Source: Hysterangium stoloniferum | Taxonomy: Eukaryota > Basidiomycota > Agaricomycetes > Hysterangiales > Hysterangiaceae | Length of the DNA stretch: 64,000 nt | Direction: 5' to 3' | NCBI GenBank assembly: GCA_015178975.1 | Contig: WHVD01000004.1 | Location: forward strand, 124,001-188,000 | In this document: one piece after another, positions 34,916 through 45,178 of the stretch | How positions within the stretch are numbered: the first letter of the stretch is position 1 | How the letters are laid out: the number at the start of each line of letters is the position of its first letter | Notes under the pieces: model-generated | The model's input: only the letters and a program-made list of their open reading frames with translations | What the model was told of the DNA's origin: nothing | The model's database searches: none | Translations under genes and position numbers: made by a program

Positions 34916-35696
34916 CTCCAGCTTCATCTACTTCAGTAATTCTCTGTGCGAGGAGCTGTATGGTTGGGTAGGGGGAGAGTGTTAGCTCTCCACATAGGAG
35001 GGTGTTTATAATTACTATAATCTCAAATATTTACTAATAAAAGTCTTATTTTTACAAAACTCCATCTTTAAATAGTGATATCTATTCTGAAACAATTATA
35101 TCATCAAAAAACAACCATCAGAAATAGTTCTCCATATTACATCTTATACAACCCATAGTTATTTAACAAATTCCATTGTATATAATTTCCTTCCTTTTAC
35201 AGATGCCTACTAATACTTTTATTAGTACTTTGTTTTTTAAAAGTTGTAATGAAGTTATTTCCATGTAAAATATGTAAAATATTATTGGAAATTTTTCATA
35301 CCACAGCTGTCTTTATTAAGTAAAACCCCCTATATATTCTGGGTATGTTGAATCAAGTAGAAATCTGCTTAGATTGACAGATCTATTCCGAAGTAATACA
35401 TATGTATTTAGAGGTGCCAATGATATACATATGCATGGAATGGACTATTTAAAGGTATCTATTTTTTAAAAGTATTAGTGTTTCAAACTACTAATTTTTT
35501 TTATTGTCTACTTGTGTCCAGAAAGATTCATTAGTTTGTAATGTATGAGAGAGTTTAAAACTTTTTGAAAGTTTTAAAAACCAAATTATGTTTGAATCAC
35601 ATCCCAGATGTTTAAATGACCTTTAGAGTATATTAGAATTTGGTATACTTAATAGTTTTCAGATATCCTCCATATGCGTGGGAAGACTTGCTGCTC
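34916..35696 (-). repeat. Ngaro split repeat B2, interrupted by MITE
   Basis: Sequence on either side of 34997-35672 matches B1 at 36000-36101 (CTCCAGCTTCAT, TGTGCGAGGAGCTGTATGG, GCGTGGGAAGACTTGC). Joined, it is about 105 bp. Confidence 0.87.
34997..35672. mobile_element. MITE-like non-autonomous element, copy 2
   Basis: A 676-bp near-identical copy of 437-1114, flanked by TA (34995-34996, 35673-35674). The undisturbed site is visible in B1 at 36071-36090 (CTCCATGTATGCGTGGG), which fixes both ends and the TA target. Confidence 0.88.
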
Positions 35697-35819
35697 GGGA
35701 GGGTGGGTCTCCTCATGCATTACAACTCTCACATTAATGACTTGTTATTATGAGTTACTATAGATAAATGAAGTGTTGAATTTTAATACTGTCCTTCATA
35801 TGAGAGGAGGGTGGGTGGG

Positions 35820-35999
35820 TAAAACTGAATAGAATGACTAAAGGAATGATAGAGTGTAGATGAGTGCGAAATATTGGGATTGTAACGACCGTGTTGTAGT
35901 AGTAAAAAACGAAAAGGTGTGAGAGTCCTCAGTATGCTTGGCTGGACAGAGTGCCGAACTACTCCTGGCATGCCAGGGATCGTACAGCACTCGATACTC
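35820..35999 (-). repeat. Ngaro split repeat A2
   Basis: A 180-bp direct copy of 41316-41497, from TAAAACTGAATAG to CTCGATACTC. It adjoins B1 directly. Confidence 0.9.
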
Positions 36000-36101
36000 T
36001 CCAGCTTCATTTACTTCGGTAATGCTCTGTGCGAGGAGCTGTATGGTTGGGTAGGGGGAGAGTGTTAGCTCTCCATGTATGCGTGGGAAGACTTGCCGCT
36101 C
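36000..36101 (-). repeat. Ngaro split repeat B1
   Basis: About 102 bp matching the two halves of B2. It contains the empty MITE site at 36071-36090. Confidence 0.88.
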
Positions 36102-36157
36102 ACCCACTAAAACCTGCCTGCAACAAAATGCGGCGAGTCTACGCCACCTATCCAACC

Positions 36158-37312
36158 TCAGGCAGTGATATTTCCTACTGAAAGGTTCCCTATGTGGTGT
36201 GACGCCATTTGCTCGAAGGCTCTAATATACACCTCGTATGCCAATGATTTCCATCTACCCACCAATCTCACTATCTCTGGATTGACCCCTTGTGCTAAGA
36301 AAAAGGATGCTCCCCCAATATGAAATGAATGTCCGAAAGTTGTTCCCCATCCCCATATATTGAGAATTGAGTTTATCCGATCCATTGCCACTTTCTTGAC
36401 CATTGGTCTAATCTCACCCTTATCATCACGCCAGCAAAAAGGGGATCGTTAGGTCCAGCTGGGACGACTTTTGACAAGTTGATTAGTGCTTCAATTGGGC
36501 AAGCCTTCTGTTGGTCCATTAGGAAAACTGATTGGTATGTGCCTGCTTTGGCTGTCTTTGCTGAAGGTAAGTCCAATCGCACATACTGTTTGCCATCATT
36601 GTCCCAACTAATTAAGACATCCTGGTGTTTTAGGTGTTTACTAACCTCGAAATGCGATCTGGATTGGACTGTCACCTCCCCAAATGTCATTAGTCCCCAA
36701 AATGCATATGCCACCACAGCCCAAATTCAACGATGTATTCAGTGCCAACAACATCTTCAATTTTATCGGTGGTCATGGAGGCCGTTTTCAAGTATTACCT
36801 TGTAAGTTCTCCAGTCCTCTCAATGACCATTCTATCCTTGATCACTCATCATCTGATAATGGCGGTGGCCAACCCTGAGCTATGTGCCACGCCCTGATTG
36901 CTGACAGGTATTTCCACGTGACACTAACTGAAATCGTCTCAAATGTGGTTCCAGTGGTTAGTACCTCTCCCAGAAAGGATGGGTCAGCTGCTGCCCAAAG
37001 AGCAAAGGAGTGCAAAATTGGAAAGGATGCCGGTAGTCTGTTTACCTCTGCTATGGAAAATATGTCGCAGAAAATGTGGAACTTGCACAGGCCCAATCCG
37101 TAGCTACCTGCATCCTGAAGAGATGTTTCAGAGGCCATGGATGCGAGTAATTGCAATACTGGGTGTTGTACCGTAGCCGGTGGTGGTATGTTAATCCCTC
37201 TCCACTTGAAAAGCCTTTCCCCAGCTTTGCATGGCTGTCTAAGTATTGATGGCACCAAGTGCAACTGACTTGGCACCGTTGCCTGCAATGTATGGCCAAA
37301 TGGTGCTGACAC
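36158..37312 (-). pseudogene. Ngaro tyrosine recombinase, degenerate
   Basis: Three collinear pieces. The first is an N-terminal core-binding region (37312-36842, ending AIRAWHIAQGWPPPLSDDE). The second is the first part of the catalytic domain (36717-36373, AYAFWGLMTFGEVTVQSRS). The third is the C-terminal part (36403-36158) with GHSFHIGGASFFLAQGV, IVRLVGRWKS and the presumed nucleophile Tyr in YEVYIRAF. Related recombinases have Arg in the GLMRFGE context and in HSFRIGGA. Here these positions read Thr and His, so two catalytic arginines appear lost. The pieces are in different frames. It would join circular cDNA to the genome. Confidence 0.85.
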
Positions 37313-37323
37313 TCTGACTGGGG

Positions 37324-39888
37324 CTACAATGATTGGATTCGCAGTTTCAGGTGTCCAGGGATATCCATCTCGGCTTGAGTATGTGCTGCTGGAAAGCCTT
37401 TGAGGAATTCAACAATGTGCCCTCGTGAGAGAGCATCCGTGATATTGTCCCTCGATGGCACGTACTCGGCCTTCAGCTGTATGCGATTTGAGGCTAACAA
37501 CTTGTATATTTCTTTTAGAACCTTGTTTGTTTCCTTGCTGTGTGAGCGGCCTTTGTTCAAAACGGCGACTACGCCGCTGTTGTCTGATCGTACCAAGAAA
37601 ATAGACTGTGCTTGACTCCACTCCTGTATTGCACCAATCTGTAGTGCCAGCCTCAGGCCCATTTCCACAGCGACGGCCTCTGCCCAACCAATGTCACATT
37701 GCCGATGTGGGCCCACTTCAAAGCCAGGAGCCCACTTCCACACTGCCCAGTGGTTGCCAATCACCATGCCCAACCCAAAGGACGTACTGGCGTCCCCCCA
37801 CCAGCCTAAGTCCACTACCTCCAATGATGTGATAGGAAGCTCGTTCGGTAAGTGTTGCAGTATAAACCAAACCCAGGACATATCCGCTCGGACATCTGGG
37901 CTGGGTGGGAATGCCGCTCTTCGTGATGTGAAGCTGCTTGCAAATGAGGCAATGGAGCGAAGGAATGGTTTTATCCATGGAAAGATAGAAGATATGTGTA
38001 CCAATTTTCCATGTAGTCTCTCTGCATCATTTGCCGAGAATCGGTCTTCTTCTACCTCCCATTGCTTGATGAGTTTCACCGTCGCATCGAGTTTCTCTTG
38101 AGGGAGTGCCACCATTCTGGCATCCAAATCCCACATGAAGCCAATATATTTCTGAACTGATGAGAATGGTCTTGTCTTGCTCTTGCTCCATGGTATGCCG
38201 AACTGTGCTGTTAATGCAATGAAATCGTCCTCTGTCCAAACTTGTCCCAGTAAACGAATAGCCAGGAAGTCGTCCACCCATTTGAGCAGCCACCCGAAGC
38301 CTGCTTTCCGGTATAAGGCTATGAGCATATCTACTATACCACCAAACACTCCAGCACTCGAGGCTAAACCAAATGCGACAGCCCGGTCGACATACACTAA
38401 GCCATCCCAGAAAATGCAACATGCATTCTGCTGGTCTGGCCGTATAGGAGTCAATCGGTATGCTGCTGAAATATCGAAGGTTGCCACTACTGAACCCTCT
38501 GGGAGTGATAAAATTAATGCAGCTGCATCTGCAAATGTTCCCCATTCTGTCGGAAATTTGTCAGAATTTATGCAACTGTTTATAGAAGCATGGTCTGGGT
38601 CATCTCGGGGGAATGAGAGGTCCTGAATCATGTGGTAAGTGTTTGAACTCGGTTTTGGGATTAGTCCCAGGGGAGATGTCTGGAATGGCCCGATGATCCG
38701 CTCCAGATCTTCCAGTGAGAAGCCTTTGGAGTAATGACCTGCCTCCTGCTCGCTTGATATGTACCTCCTTATAAAGTCCGTATCTGTTGATGAAGATTTG
38801 TGATTCCTTGTTACGACCGTGTCGCAACCCTATCGGTCCCCGAGGTTATTGCCACTTATCAACGATTCAAGTTACTATTCAAGTCACCACATCGGAAACC
38901 ATTGGCCCCTGAAGCTGACGTATCCTTTCGCGATGATCAAACTCCATTTACACCCACATCAAATACTCGTATTGTCTGGTTAAACTTTTGATACGTCCCT
39001 TTTATGATGTTGATCCGTTCTATCCTATGTTTCACATATGTCTATCTATATTTGTAGTCCTCGAACTATTTCCTTTTATCATAATTCTACTTTTGGTTAT
39101 CATCGGCCTCCGAACTAATCATAAACTTCCCGTTCCTAGTCAAGCTTATTGTTAATACCGTTTTCCGCCTTTCTCCCTGTTAGTATTTTCTAGACGCCTG
39201 TTACTTGTATATAAACCCGCTGTAGTTGTATTTACTAGGCAATCGGAATATTGACTCAGAATACCCTCATACGTCTGTAACAGTCTCATACTAAGAATCC
39301 CCTCATCTGCCTTCGCGTGCGCTCGCCCACTCCTGGCCCCGACCCCTTGGCCCGACACATGACTTGTCCTTCGGTCCCAATTGGTATCTCGCTGAAAGGA
39401 ACTCTTTAGGATTAGTCTTCGCCCATCTGAAATTTAAGGATATCCTACAGATATTTGCGAGGGCGCAGCACATAAGCTGAAGCCAAGTCCTTTCGATCGG
39501 TCCCTGTCGGTCACCAACATTAGTCAGTTTTCAGTTCTTAACATTCCTGAAAAATAGCTGTTCTCATAATGTAGTCTTTCACCCCAATGTCAAATCCATC
39601 AATTAAACCTGTTATAATGTGCTGCCAATCCTGAGCTATACCGTATTTACTTAATATACACACCACACCAGCAGGGTTGAGCGGCATCATGACCCTTCTC
39701 AGGTCAGAGCTGTTTGCAGGATCCTGCTCCATGGCTGTCCTCAAAGCAGATACTGCACGTGTGGGTGTTGATGCAGCTGTCACCCCATCTACAAGACGAT
39801 CCGAGGGCCCAGCCGAAGCAAAACTGTTTACCATTGGGTGCAGTGAGGGCTTGCTTGTTCTTGGTGCCATGCATGATTGGGACGGCAT
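37324..39888 (-). pseudogene. Ngaro reverse transcriptase-RNase H, split by a solo LTR
   Basis: The N-terminal segment (39888-39549) ends GFDIGVKDYIMRTAIFQE. The coding then resumes at 38803 after the LTR (IRRYISSEQEAGHYSKGFS). The RT core has IQDLSFPRDDPDHASINS, FDISAAYRLTPIRPDQQ and the catalytic WVDDF (38275-38290). RNase H follows with WWGDAS, EAVAVEMGL and VRSDNSGVVAVLN, then PSRDNITDALSRG, ending at 37324. The 435-codon stretch 38631-37324 is intact. Besides the LTR there is a one-base frame change at the insertion point. It is typical of the DIRS/Ngaro RT lineage, not Gypsy. Confidence 0.87.
38809..39543 (+). repeat. 735-bp solo LTR, TGTTACGACC family
   Basis: It begins TGTTACGACCGTGTCGC and ends CAGTTCTTAACA. 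It is flanked by the perfect duplication TTCCT (38804-38808, 39544-39548). It matches 58560-59283 along its length. It splits the Ngaro RT gene. No internal sequence of this family is in the window. Confidence 0.95.
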
Positions 39889-41306
39889 TCTTTCCTGCCA
39901 TTGTGAGCTTCACTTTGCAATTGGAGGGGAAATGGCCTTGTGCTCCACACTGAAAACAATGAGAGGTGTCCTTATCTGTGCACGGCTTCTTCCATGGTGA
40001 GGTTGGTTGGGGTGGTGCCCCTTCCGACCATGGGTGCTTGGGTGGAGTGACCATAGAGTGATGTGTCCTCGACGCCTGCAGTGCTACACATGTTGCTATA
40101 ATGGTGAGAGTGTCAGTGTCCAAACAGCTTAAGTTGTGGGTCAAGTTACGAGCAGCTGCTTCTCGTTGCTGGACATCATAATCATGGCCACTTCCCAGCT
40201 GTGTGATTTTGCAACTGATGTTACAATGGAATGGTGAGCTGAGAGTGCATTGGCCCTCTCATCACCAGCATGCACCCTGGTACGGTCTACTGCCGCTGTG
40301 GCAGCTGCGAGCCAATCGATTATACTAATACCCTTTTCATTCTCGTGCTCCAGCCCTTTGGCCACAATGCCGCCTGTTGGCGAGAAGGTGAATTCCTCTA
40401 CTCCCTTCTCTGCCTTTCTCCATGCTTCTGTGGTGAGTGCAATATAAGGGATGTAGTGGAGGTGCCTAAAGGCCTCTTCCACTTTCCGAGGAATCACTGA
40501 TAATACATGCATGAGTTCAATGCTCATACAGGTATAGCAGAATCAACAGGGATAGAGCGAGGAAGACACCCCTCTCCCCCATGGCAAACACCTTGAGTCC
40601 TTCAGACTGCAAAACGGTGTCATGTGCTCATGGTGAAATGTGCCATGCCACATGCTTTCTGCAATGCGGCTAGACTCTGTCTATTATCGTGCACGCACAT
40701 TCCACAATGCCTTGAAAACTGTATGCCCAAAGTGGCATGTGTGCATTCCACAATGCAGAAAACTGTCTGTATGGTCCCTGCATCACAACACAATGTGAAC
40801 CTAGCCATCCAACTGTGCTGGGAGGATAATAGTTGGTACTCACAGATTTCCAGTGGGTTTGCCTTGAAGCCTGGAATAATATCCGGCAGTGACATCTTCT
40901 TGCTGCTGCGAGTTTCCTCAGCTGGTGAAGCTGTCATCTTGGTCTGCTGCAGTCTTTCTGGGCCTACAAACAATCTCGTTACACCAGCTGATGAATCAAC
41001 CATGGGTCTCCCTTCCTGCTCCTCAGAGTTGTTACCATTCATCAGCTGATGTCTATGTGCCATCAATTGAGCTATCTGTGCATCCAAAAGCTCAATTTCG
41101 GGATTGGAAGAGTGTTGGCCTGATTGGCCCCTGTCCCCTTCATTGGCGACAGCTTCCACTAGTAGTGTGCTTGGGGCTCCCGGAGTCCCAGCCACTCTAG
41201 CAGATACCTCCTCTGGTCCCACGCTTATGTGAGGTGGGTGCCTATTATCACTCAGGTTAATACCTAAGTGCTCGAAAACCCCATGCGGGATGGGTCCAGA
41301 TGTCAT
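39704..41306 (-). pseudogene. Ngaro Gag-like protein with three zinc motifs, broken
   Basis: The start at 41306 (MTSGPIPHGVFEHLG) lies just inside A1. The N-terminal segment runs to about 40850 (GFKANPLEI). There a GTGAGT donor suggests an intron or decay before the next coding block (40527-40141, with VAKGLEHENEKGISIIDWL). After a frameshift the C-terminal segment (40144-39704) holds a CCHC knuckle CFQCGAQGHFPSNC, a CCCH finger spaced C-x8-C-x5-C-x3-H (CFGWALGSSCRWGDSCINTH), and a second CCHC CSICFEDSHGAGSC. These should bind element RNA. The C-terminus overlaps the start of the RT reading in another frame. Confidence 0.78.
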
Positions 41307-41315
41307 GTTGTGAGA

Positions 41316-41497
41316 TAAAACTGAATAGAATGACTAAAGGAATGATAGAGTGTAGATGAGTGCGAAATATTAGGATTGTAATGACCGTGTTGTAGTAGTA
41401 AAAAACGAAAAGGCATGAGAGTCCTCAGTACGCTCGGCTGGACATTGAGTGCTGAACTACTCCCGGCATGCCAGGGATCGTATGGCACTCGATACTC
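41316..41497 (-). repeat. Ngaro terminal repeat A1
   Basis: A 182-bp direct copy of A2. It marks the 5' end of the element; unrelated sequence (ACCATTGGGTCATG) follows at 41498. Confidence 0.9.
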
Positions 41498-42723
41498 ACC
41501 ATTGGGTCATGCTCATTTTTCACCGAACAAAAAAAAATTGAATGAATGAACATATTTATTAAAGATGGCACAATAATTCTCTTGAATTTCTTTTAGATCA
41601 TTTTGACAAAATTGGCACTGTAATTTTTTAATGCATAGAGAGTAAAAAATAGTGATCAGATAGATAGATGTACATCTGCCTAAACTACTTTGTGACAGTT
41701 TCCCAATCTCATTCCGAGTTGAATGCAAAGCCTAGAAATGTAAAAAATTAATCCTCAGCAGCCATTTCTCTTGTAGAATTAAATTCATACACAGGCCACT
41801 GTTCTTAGATGGTTCTTAAATTTAGTCAAACCTTACAATGGATGACACTCATAGTTGACTACATCACCAGTTTCACTGGAAATAATTTTGAATTTAATTC
41901 ATCTTTCATATAGCATTTATCATACATATAGTCGTAAGAAGTGGGGCAGCTTATATTCTTCGACATGCACTCAAGGCAATAGACCATTCGATGAAACTTA
42001 TTTGGTATGTTGGGCCTGTATTGCACTTCAAATATTATATAAAATGGGTAGTTGGCTTTTTAATAGTAAAGAAAAGGTCTAGCAGCCATCTTTGTACTAT
42101 AAAATCCCCGGTTTGTTGATGCGAGCCCTTAAAATTCCTTAAAATTCCTTAAAATTTGCCTTAAAATTAAGCTCGGTTAACTTAATTAGGCCTTGTAGGT
42201 CACTTAATTGCGACTTATGTTTAAAATCCAACCTAGAAAATTCTGTGTCGCTTATATTGACTGTTATTCATTCTCTTCACATACAACAGAACTTTTTCAG
42301 TGAGTTTTATTGCATTCAGGGCTGCTGGATGACAGTCTTGCAATTATATTATGGGTGAACGTGGCTATCATGTGGTTTGTTATGAAACCAGCACTCTTGC
42401 CAACTCCATAATGTCCTATTATTAATTATATACCATTATAACCAAAAATCTATTATTCCCTTCAGTGCAAAAAGGTGATCAAGTAAACTACACTCGAGCC
42501 TATGAATGGGAAGTATGTTTGATTATGTAAGCAACTTCGACTAGGAGCTTTGTTTTAGCTCACTGTTTTGCAGTGGCCTTCTAGGCTTATGGACAGATAA
42601 TGGCATGGAGAACGGGATGCTAAGATTATGTGTCTCTTTTGTGAAACCAGTAGGTGCACATCTTTGTACCCTTCATCAATCTACTAATGTAGGCCTTGTG
42701 CTTAGGTCTCTCAAACCAGTGCA
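41498..42723. other. AT-rich non-coding DNA
   Basis: No gene, LTR or repeat copy is recognised apart from a small tandem repeat at 42127-42168. Confidence 0.4.
42127..42168. repeat. short tandem repeat
   Basis: Four consecutive near-copies of CCTTAAAATT. Confidence 0.8.
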
Positions 42724-43967
42724 ATGTTGGACGAAACTCCTTTGGGTCCACGTATGCAGATAAATGATAACGTGCTCAATGGGCTGCAGTCAAAGCTGGA
42801 AACGCTGATAACAACTGTGAGCACAAACATTAATTTATAAGTGTAAGTCATTTCACGCTCACATCATTCCAGTCAAAGCCGTCTACAAGTGGATATCCCG
42901 AAAAATTCATCGCGATGATAGAAGAAATAGACATAGGCCAAATGTATGCATTTGATGCAGCACACTGGAGAGCTTAGCAAATACTTTGTGTGTCACTCTG
43001 CACCGACATCTTACCCTCACCTCTGAGTGCATTTTTACCTACGTGTCCGCGAGATGTTCAAGTTGCATGGCTATGGACAGTTCTGTTTCGCCATCCCGCC
43101 GTTGAGTAAAAGCTATTCATTTACTTTGCCTCTCATTTTCTCCGTGTGGGGTTCCCCATTCAACGTGCTTCGTGCAAGTGTGAAATTTGCCAGTCTTGAC
43201 AATCGGAATCATGGATCAGCGATCACAATTGGCAGTGATGGGACAAATGAGTGGGCAAGCGATGTCAGTTCTAAAGGCCTGTGTGCAAAAAATTCCTTCG
43301 TAATGTGAGTCACACCTATATATTTCACCTCTGTCGATAATAGTGCAATGAAAGTTTCTTTTTCAAATTCCAGGAAATCACACCTCTATCCATGTTGAAA
43401 AAATTACTGGCTGTCGAATATTGATACTCTTGCGAGCTCCAATCTATGTCCATGAAGACTTCGATGCCATAAGCGGCTTAAATCCATGTGAGTTTTTGTG
43501 GCTAGTGTGACTTAGTTGTCTGCTTACCAGGGTTGTGGTTTCTTCACTCATTGGGCCCATTGTACGGTATGTTCACAATATTTTACCTTATAGCGCCATC
43601 TTACATCCACCCATGAAACTGTCCTACCAGTCTCGTTCTGACTCACACAAGTCCAAATTGGCGTCTCCTTATGTGTGGTAACCAAATAATCACATTGACT
43701 CTGAAACTGATAGTTGGATCTTCCGAGCCCGAGTCCGCGTGTACCACAGTGCACAGCCTCAATATCATCCCCCTGCTCGCTTCTCTTCTTCCACATTGTG
43801 ACATAATGCACAGCTCGAGCAATCACTACTCCATCAGTTACCTGCCTAAGTGTTTAGATTTGACCTCATGTTCCTTCCTTTGCGTGGTCGCCACACCTTC
43901 CACTCATGCAGTGGCACTCGACGCTGGGCCAGTGAATCAACCCTTGTTTTCCAGTGTTGTTACTTGA
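42724..43967 (+). pseudogene. possible remnant of an intron-containing host gene
   Basis: The ATG at 42724 opens 31 codons (MLDETPLGPRMQ...) ending exactly at a GTGAGC donor. A 56-bp candidate intron ends in CAG at 42872, and coding continues (GYPEKFIAMIEEIDIGQM). Further open pieces are 43027-43308 (FKLHGYGQFCFAIPP, FASLDNRNHGSAITIGSD) and about 43375-43490 (RAPIYVHEDFDAISGLNP), again bounded by GTGAGT-type donors and TTCCAG acceptors. The pieces do not join in one frame by my reading, and I recognise no family. It may be a decayed gene or chance. Confidence 0.35.
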
Positions 43968-44675
43968 CAATGTTGAACAATGGCGATACGACTCACAATA
44001 GCTTTCCATAGTCGGCGATAAAAGTTAAAAATTAGAATATGCGCTATTTGTACTTACCTTGAAGATGTGCCCCAGTTGGTATTTTACATATAATATTGAA
44101 ACCATTGTTTCGTCAAGCATCGAGTTGCACTGACGGTCTCTCGTAATTATATTGTAAATATTGTATAATATATATATTCTTTTTTACATTTCGGCCAGCG
44201 AGGAAGTGTGGGAAAATGATACCTAATCAGGAACAGGGGCGGGGTATCCCGGGGAGCTGAGCGCCTGGAGTATCCTGAGAGAGGCGCGAACACGGAGGCA
44301 AAGAAATGGCTTAAAATTGGCGAACTAAGTAACAACAAAAAGAACGATGATTAGAACGGAACAACAGACACAAGCTCCGGTTCCTGATATGAATATCAGG
44401 AACCAATTCAGTTTTCGAATATTTCATTAGTTGCAAATACTCTCTAGTATACAATTGGGGATTGATAGAATTTTAATGACGCTAAGCACCCTGGTTGTTG
44501 TATATAACAACCTCCCGAAATGGGACACATCCAATAGAATATTAAGTTTGCTGTCAAAGTAGTCGCAGCTTCTAGTACAGAGAGCATTGCCGAGAGTACG
44601 AAAGTTTCCCGCTTAGAGTCTGGTATCAGTATAATAAACATCTGCTTGCGTACCCACACACCAACACACCTACTG
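43968..44675. other. unassigned non-coding DNA
   Basis: No convincing gene is visible; it contains the palindrome at 44379-44404. Confidence 0.35.
44379..44404. repeat. 26-bp palindrome
   Basis: GGTTCCTGATAT and ATATCAGGAACC form perfect 12-bp arms around GA. No function is assigned. It could be a cruciform-prone relic or a dimeric protein-binding site. Confidence 0.7.
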
Positions 44676-45178
44676 ATGCCTCCAAGTAGGACGTCAAAAT
44701 CCAAGCCCTCATCGCTCCCATCTCTTTCTCGGCGTGGGCAAAACCCGTCTCGGCCGCCATCCACATTGCCCACTCCAATGCCTGGGCTTGCCATCGCCGC
44801 CGCTGGTCCCACCACGGCATCCCCAGTGCCAGCACCGCCTTCCGTCTCCCCACTCCCAATTGTACTGCCCCCCCCCGTCCTCAATAGTCATCCCACCTCC
44901 CCTCACTTCCCACACCGCCGTCTCCGCCCCTACTCCCGAGGGTTACACCTGGCCCTTGTTCACCCATCACCCCCTCCACGTGCGGCAACATCTCAAATTG
45001 CCCCCCATCCGCAGCCACACCCCACGACACCCCACATTGCCGAGCATCCAGACTCTCTTCCCTGAGATGAATTTTGGAGCGCCAATGGGGACTGTTCAAC
45101 CACAGTCCCAAAACAGAAATCACTTACATCCCACCATAGGCTTTGCCAATACAAATGTATGGCAGGATGACTATTCAT
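44676..45178 (+). pseudogene. Pro/Ser-rich ORF with probable frameshift in a C run
   Basis: The ATG at 44676 (MPPSRTSKSKPSS) opens a Pro-rich frame. A run of C bases near 44870-44880 marks the point where the overlapping frame looks more protein-like (TPEGYTWPLFTHHPLHV, then FANTNVWQDDYS to 45178). A one-base change in the run would join them. There is no recognised domain; it could be a disordered N-terminal exon of a host gene or a chance low-complexity ORF. Confidence 0.3.

Larger units (their letters stand above)
34916..41497 (-). mobile_element. Ngaro-type (DIRS order) tyrosine-recombinase retrotransposon
   Basis: On the minus strand the order is A1 (41497-41316), a Gag-like ORF, RT-RNase H, tyrosine recombinase, B1 (36101-36000), A2 (35999-35820), a 123-bp spacer, and B2 (35696-34916, containing a MITE). 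A1 matches A2 and B1 matches B2. This is the split-direct-repeat plan known for Ngaro elements, which replace integrase with a tyrosine recombinase and make no target duplication. Two later insertions (the MITE and a 735-bp solo LTR) and frameshifts have killed it. Its own length without them is about 5.2 kb. Confidence 0.9.

Noticed and set aside
34996-35673. The 676-bp repeat as an LTR of Gypsy-A or the Ngaro element
   Set aside because: It lacks TG...CA ends, is TA-flanked, and its empty site is preserved in B1.
35938-36155. Small ORFs across Ngaro repeats A2/B1
   Set aside because: They lie in terminal repeats present twice without coding constraint.
38809-38835. Similarity of the solo LTR start (ACGACCGTGT) to the Ngaro A repeat
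   Set aside because: Only about ten bases match; too short to infer a shared origin.
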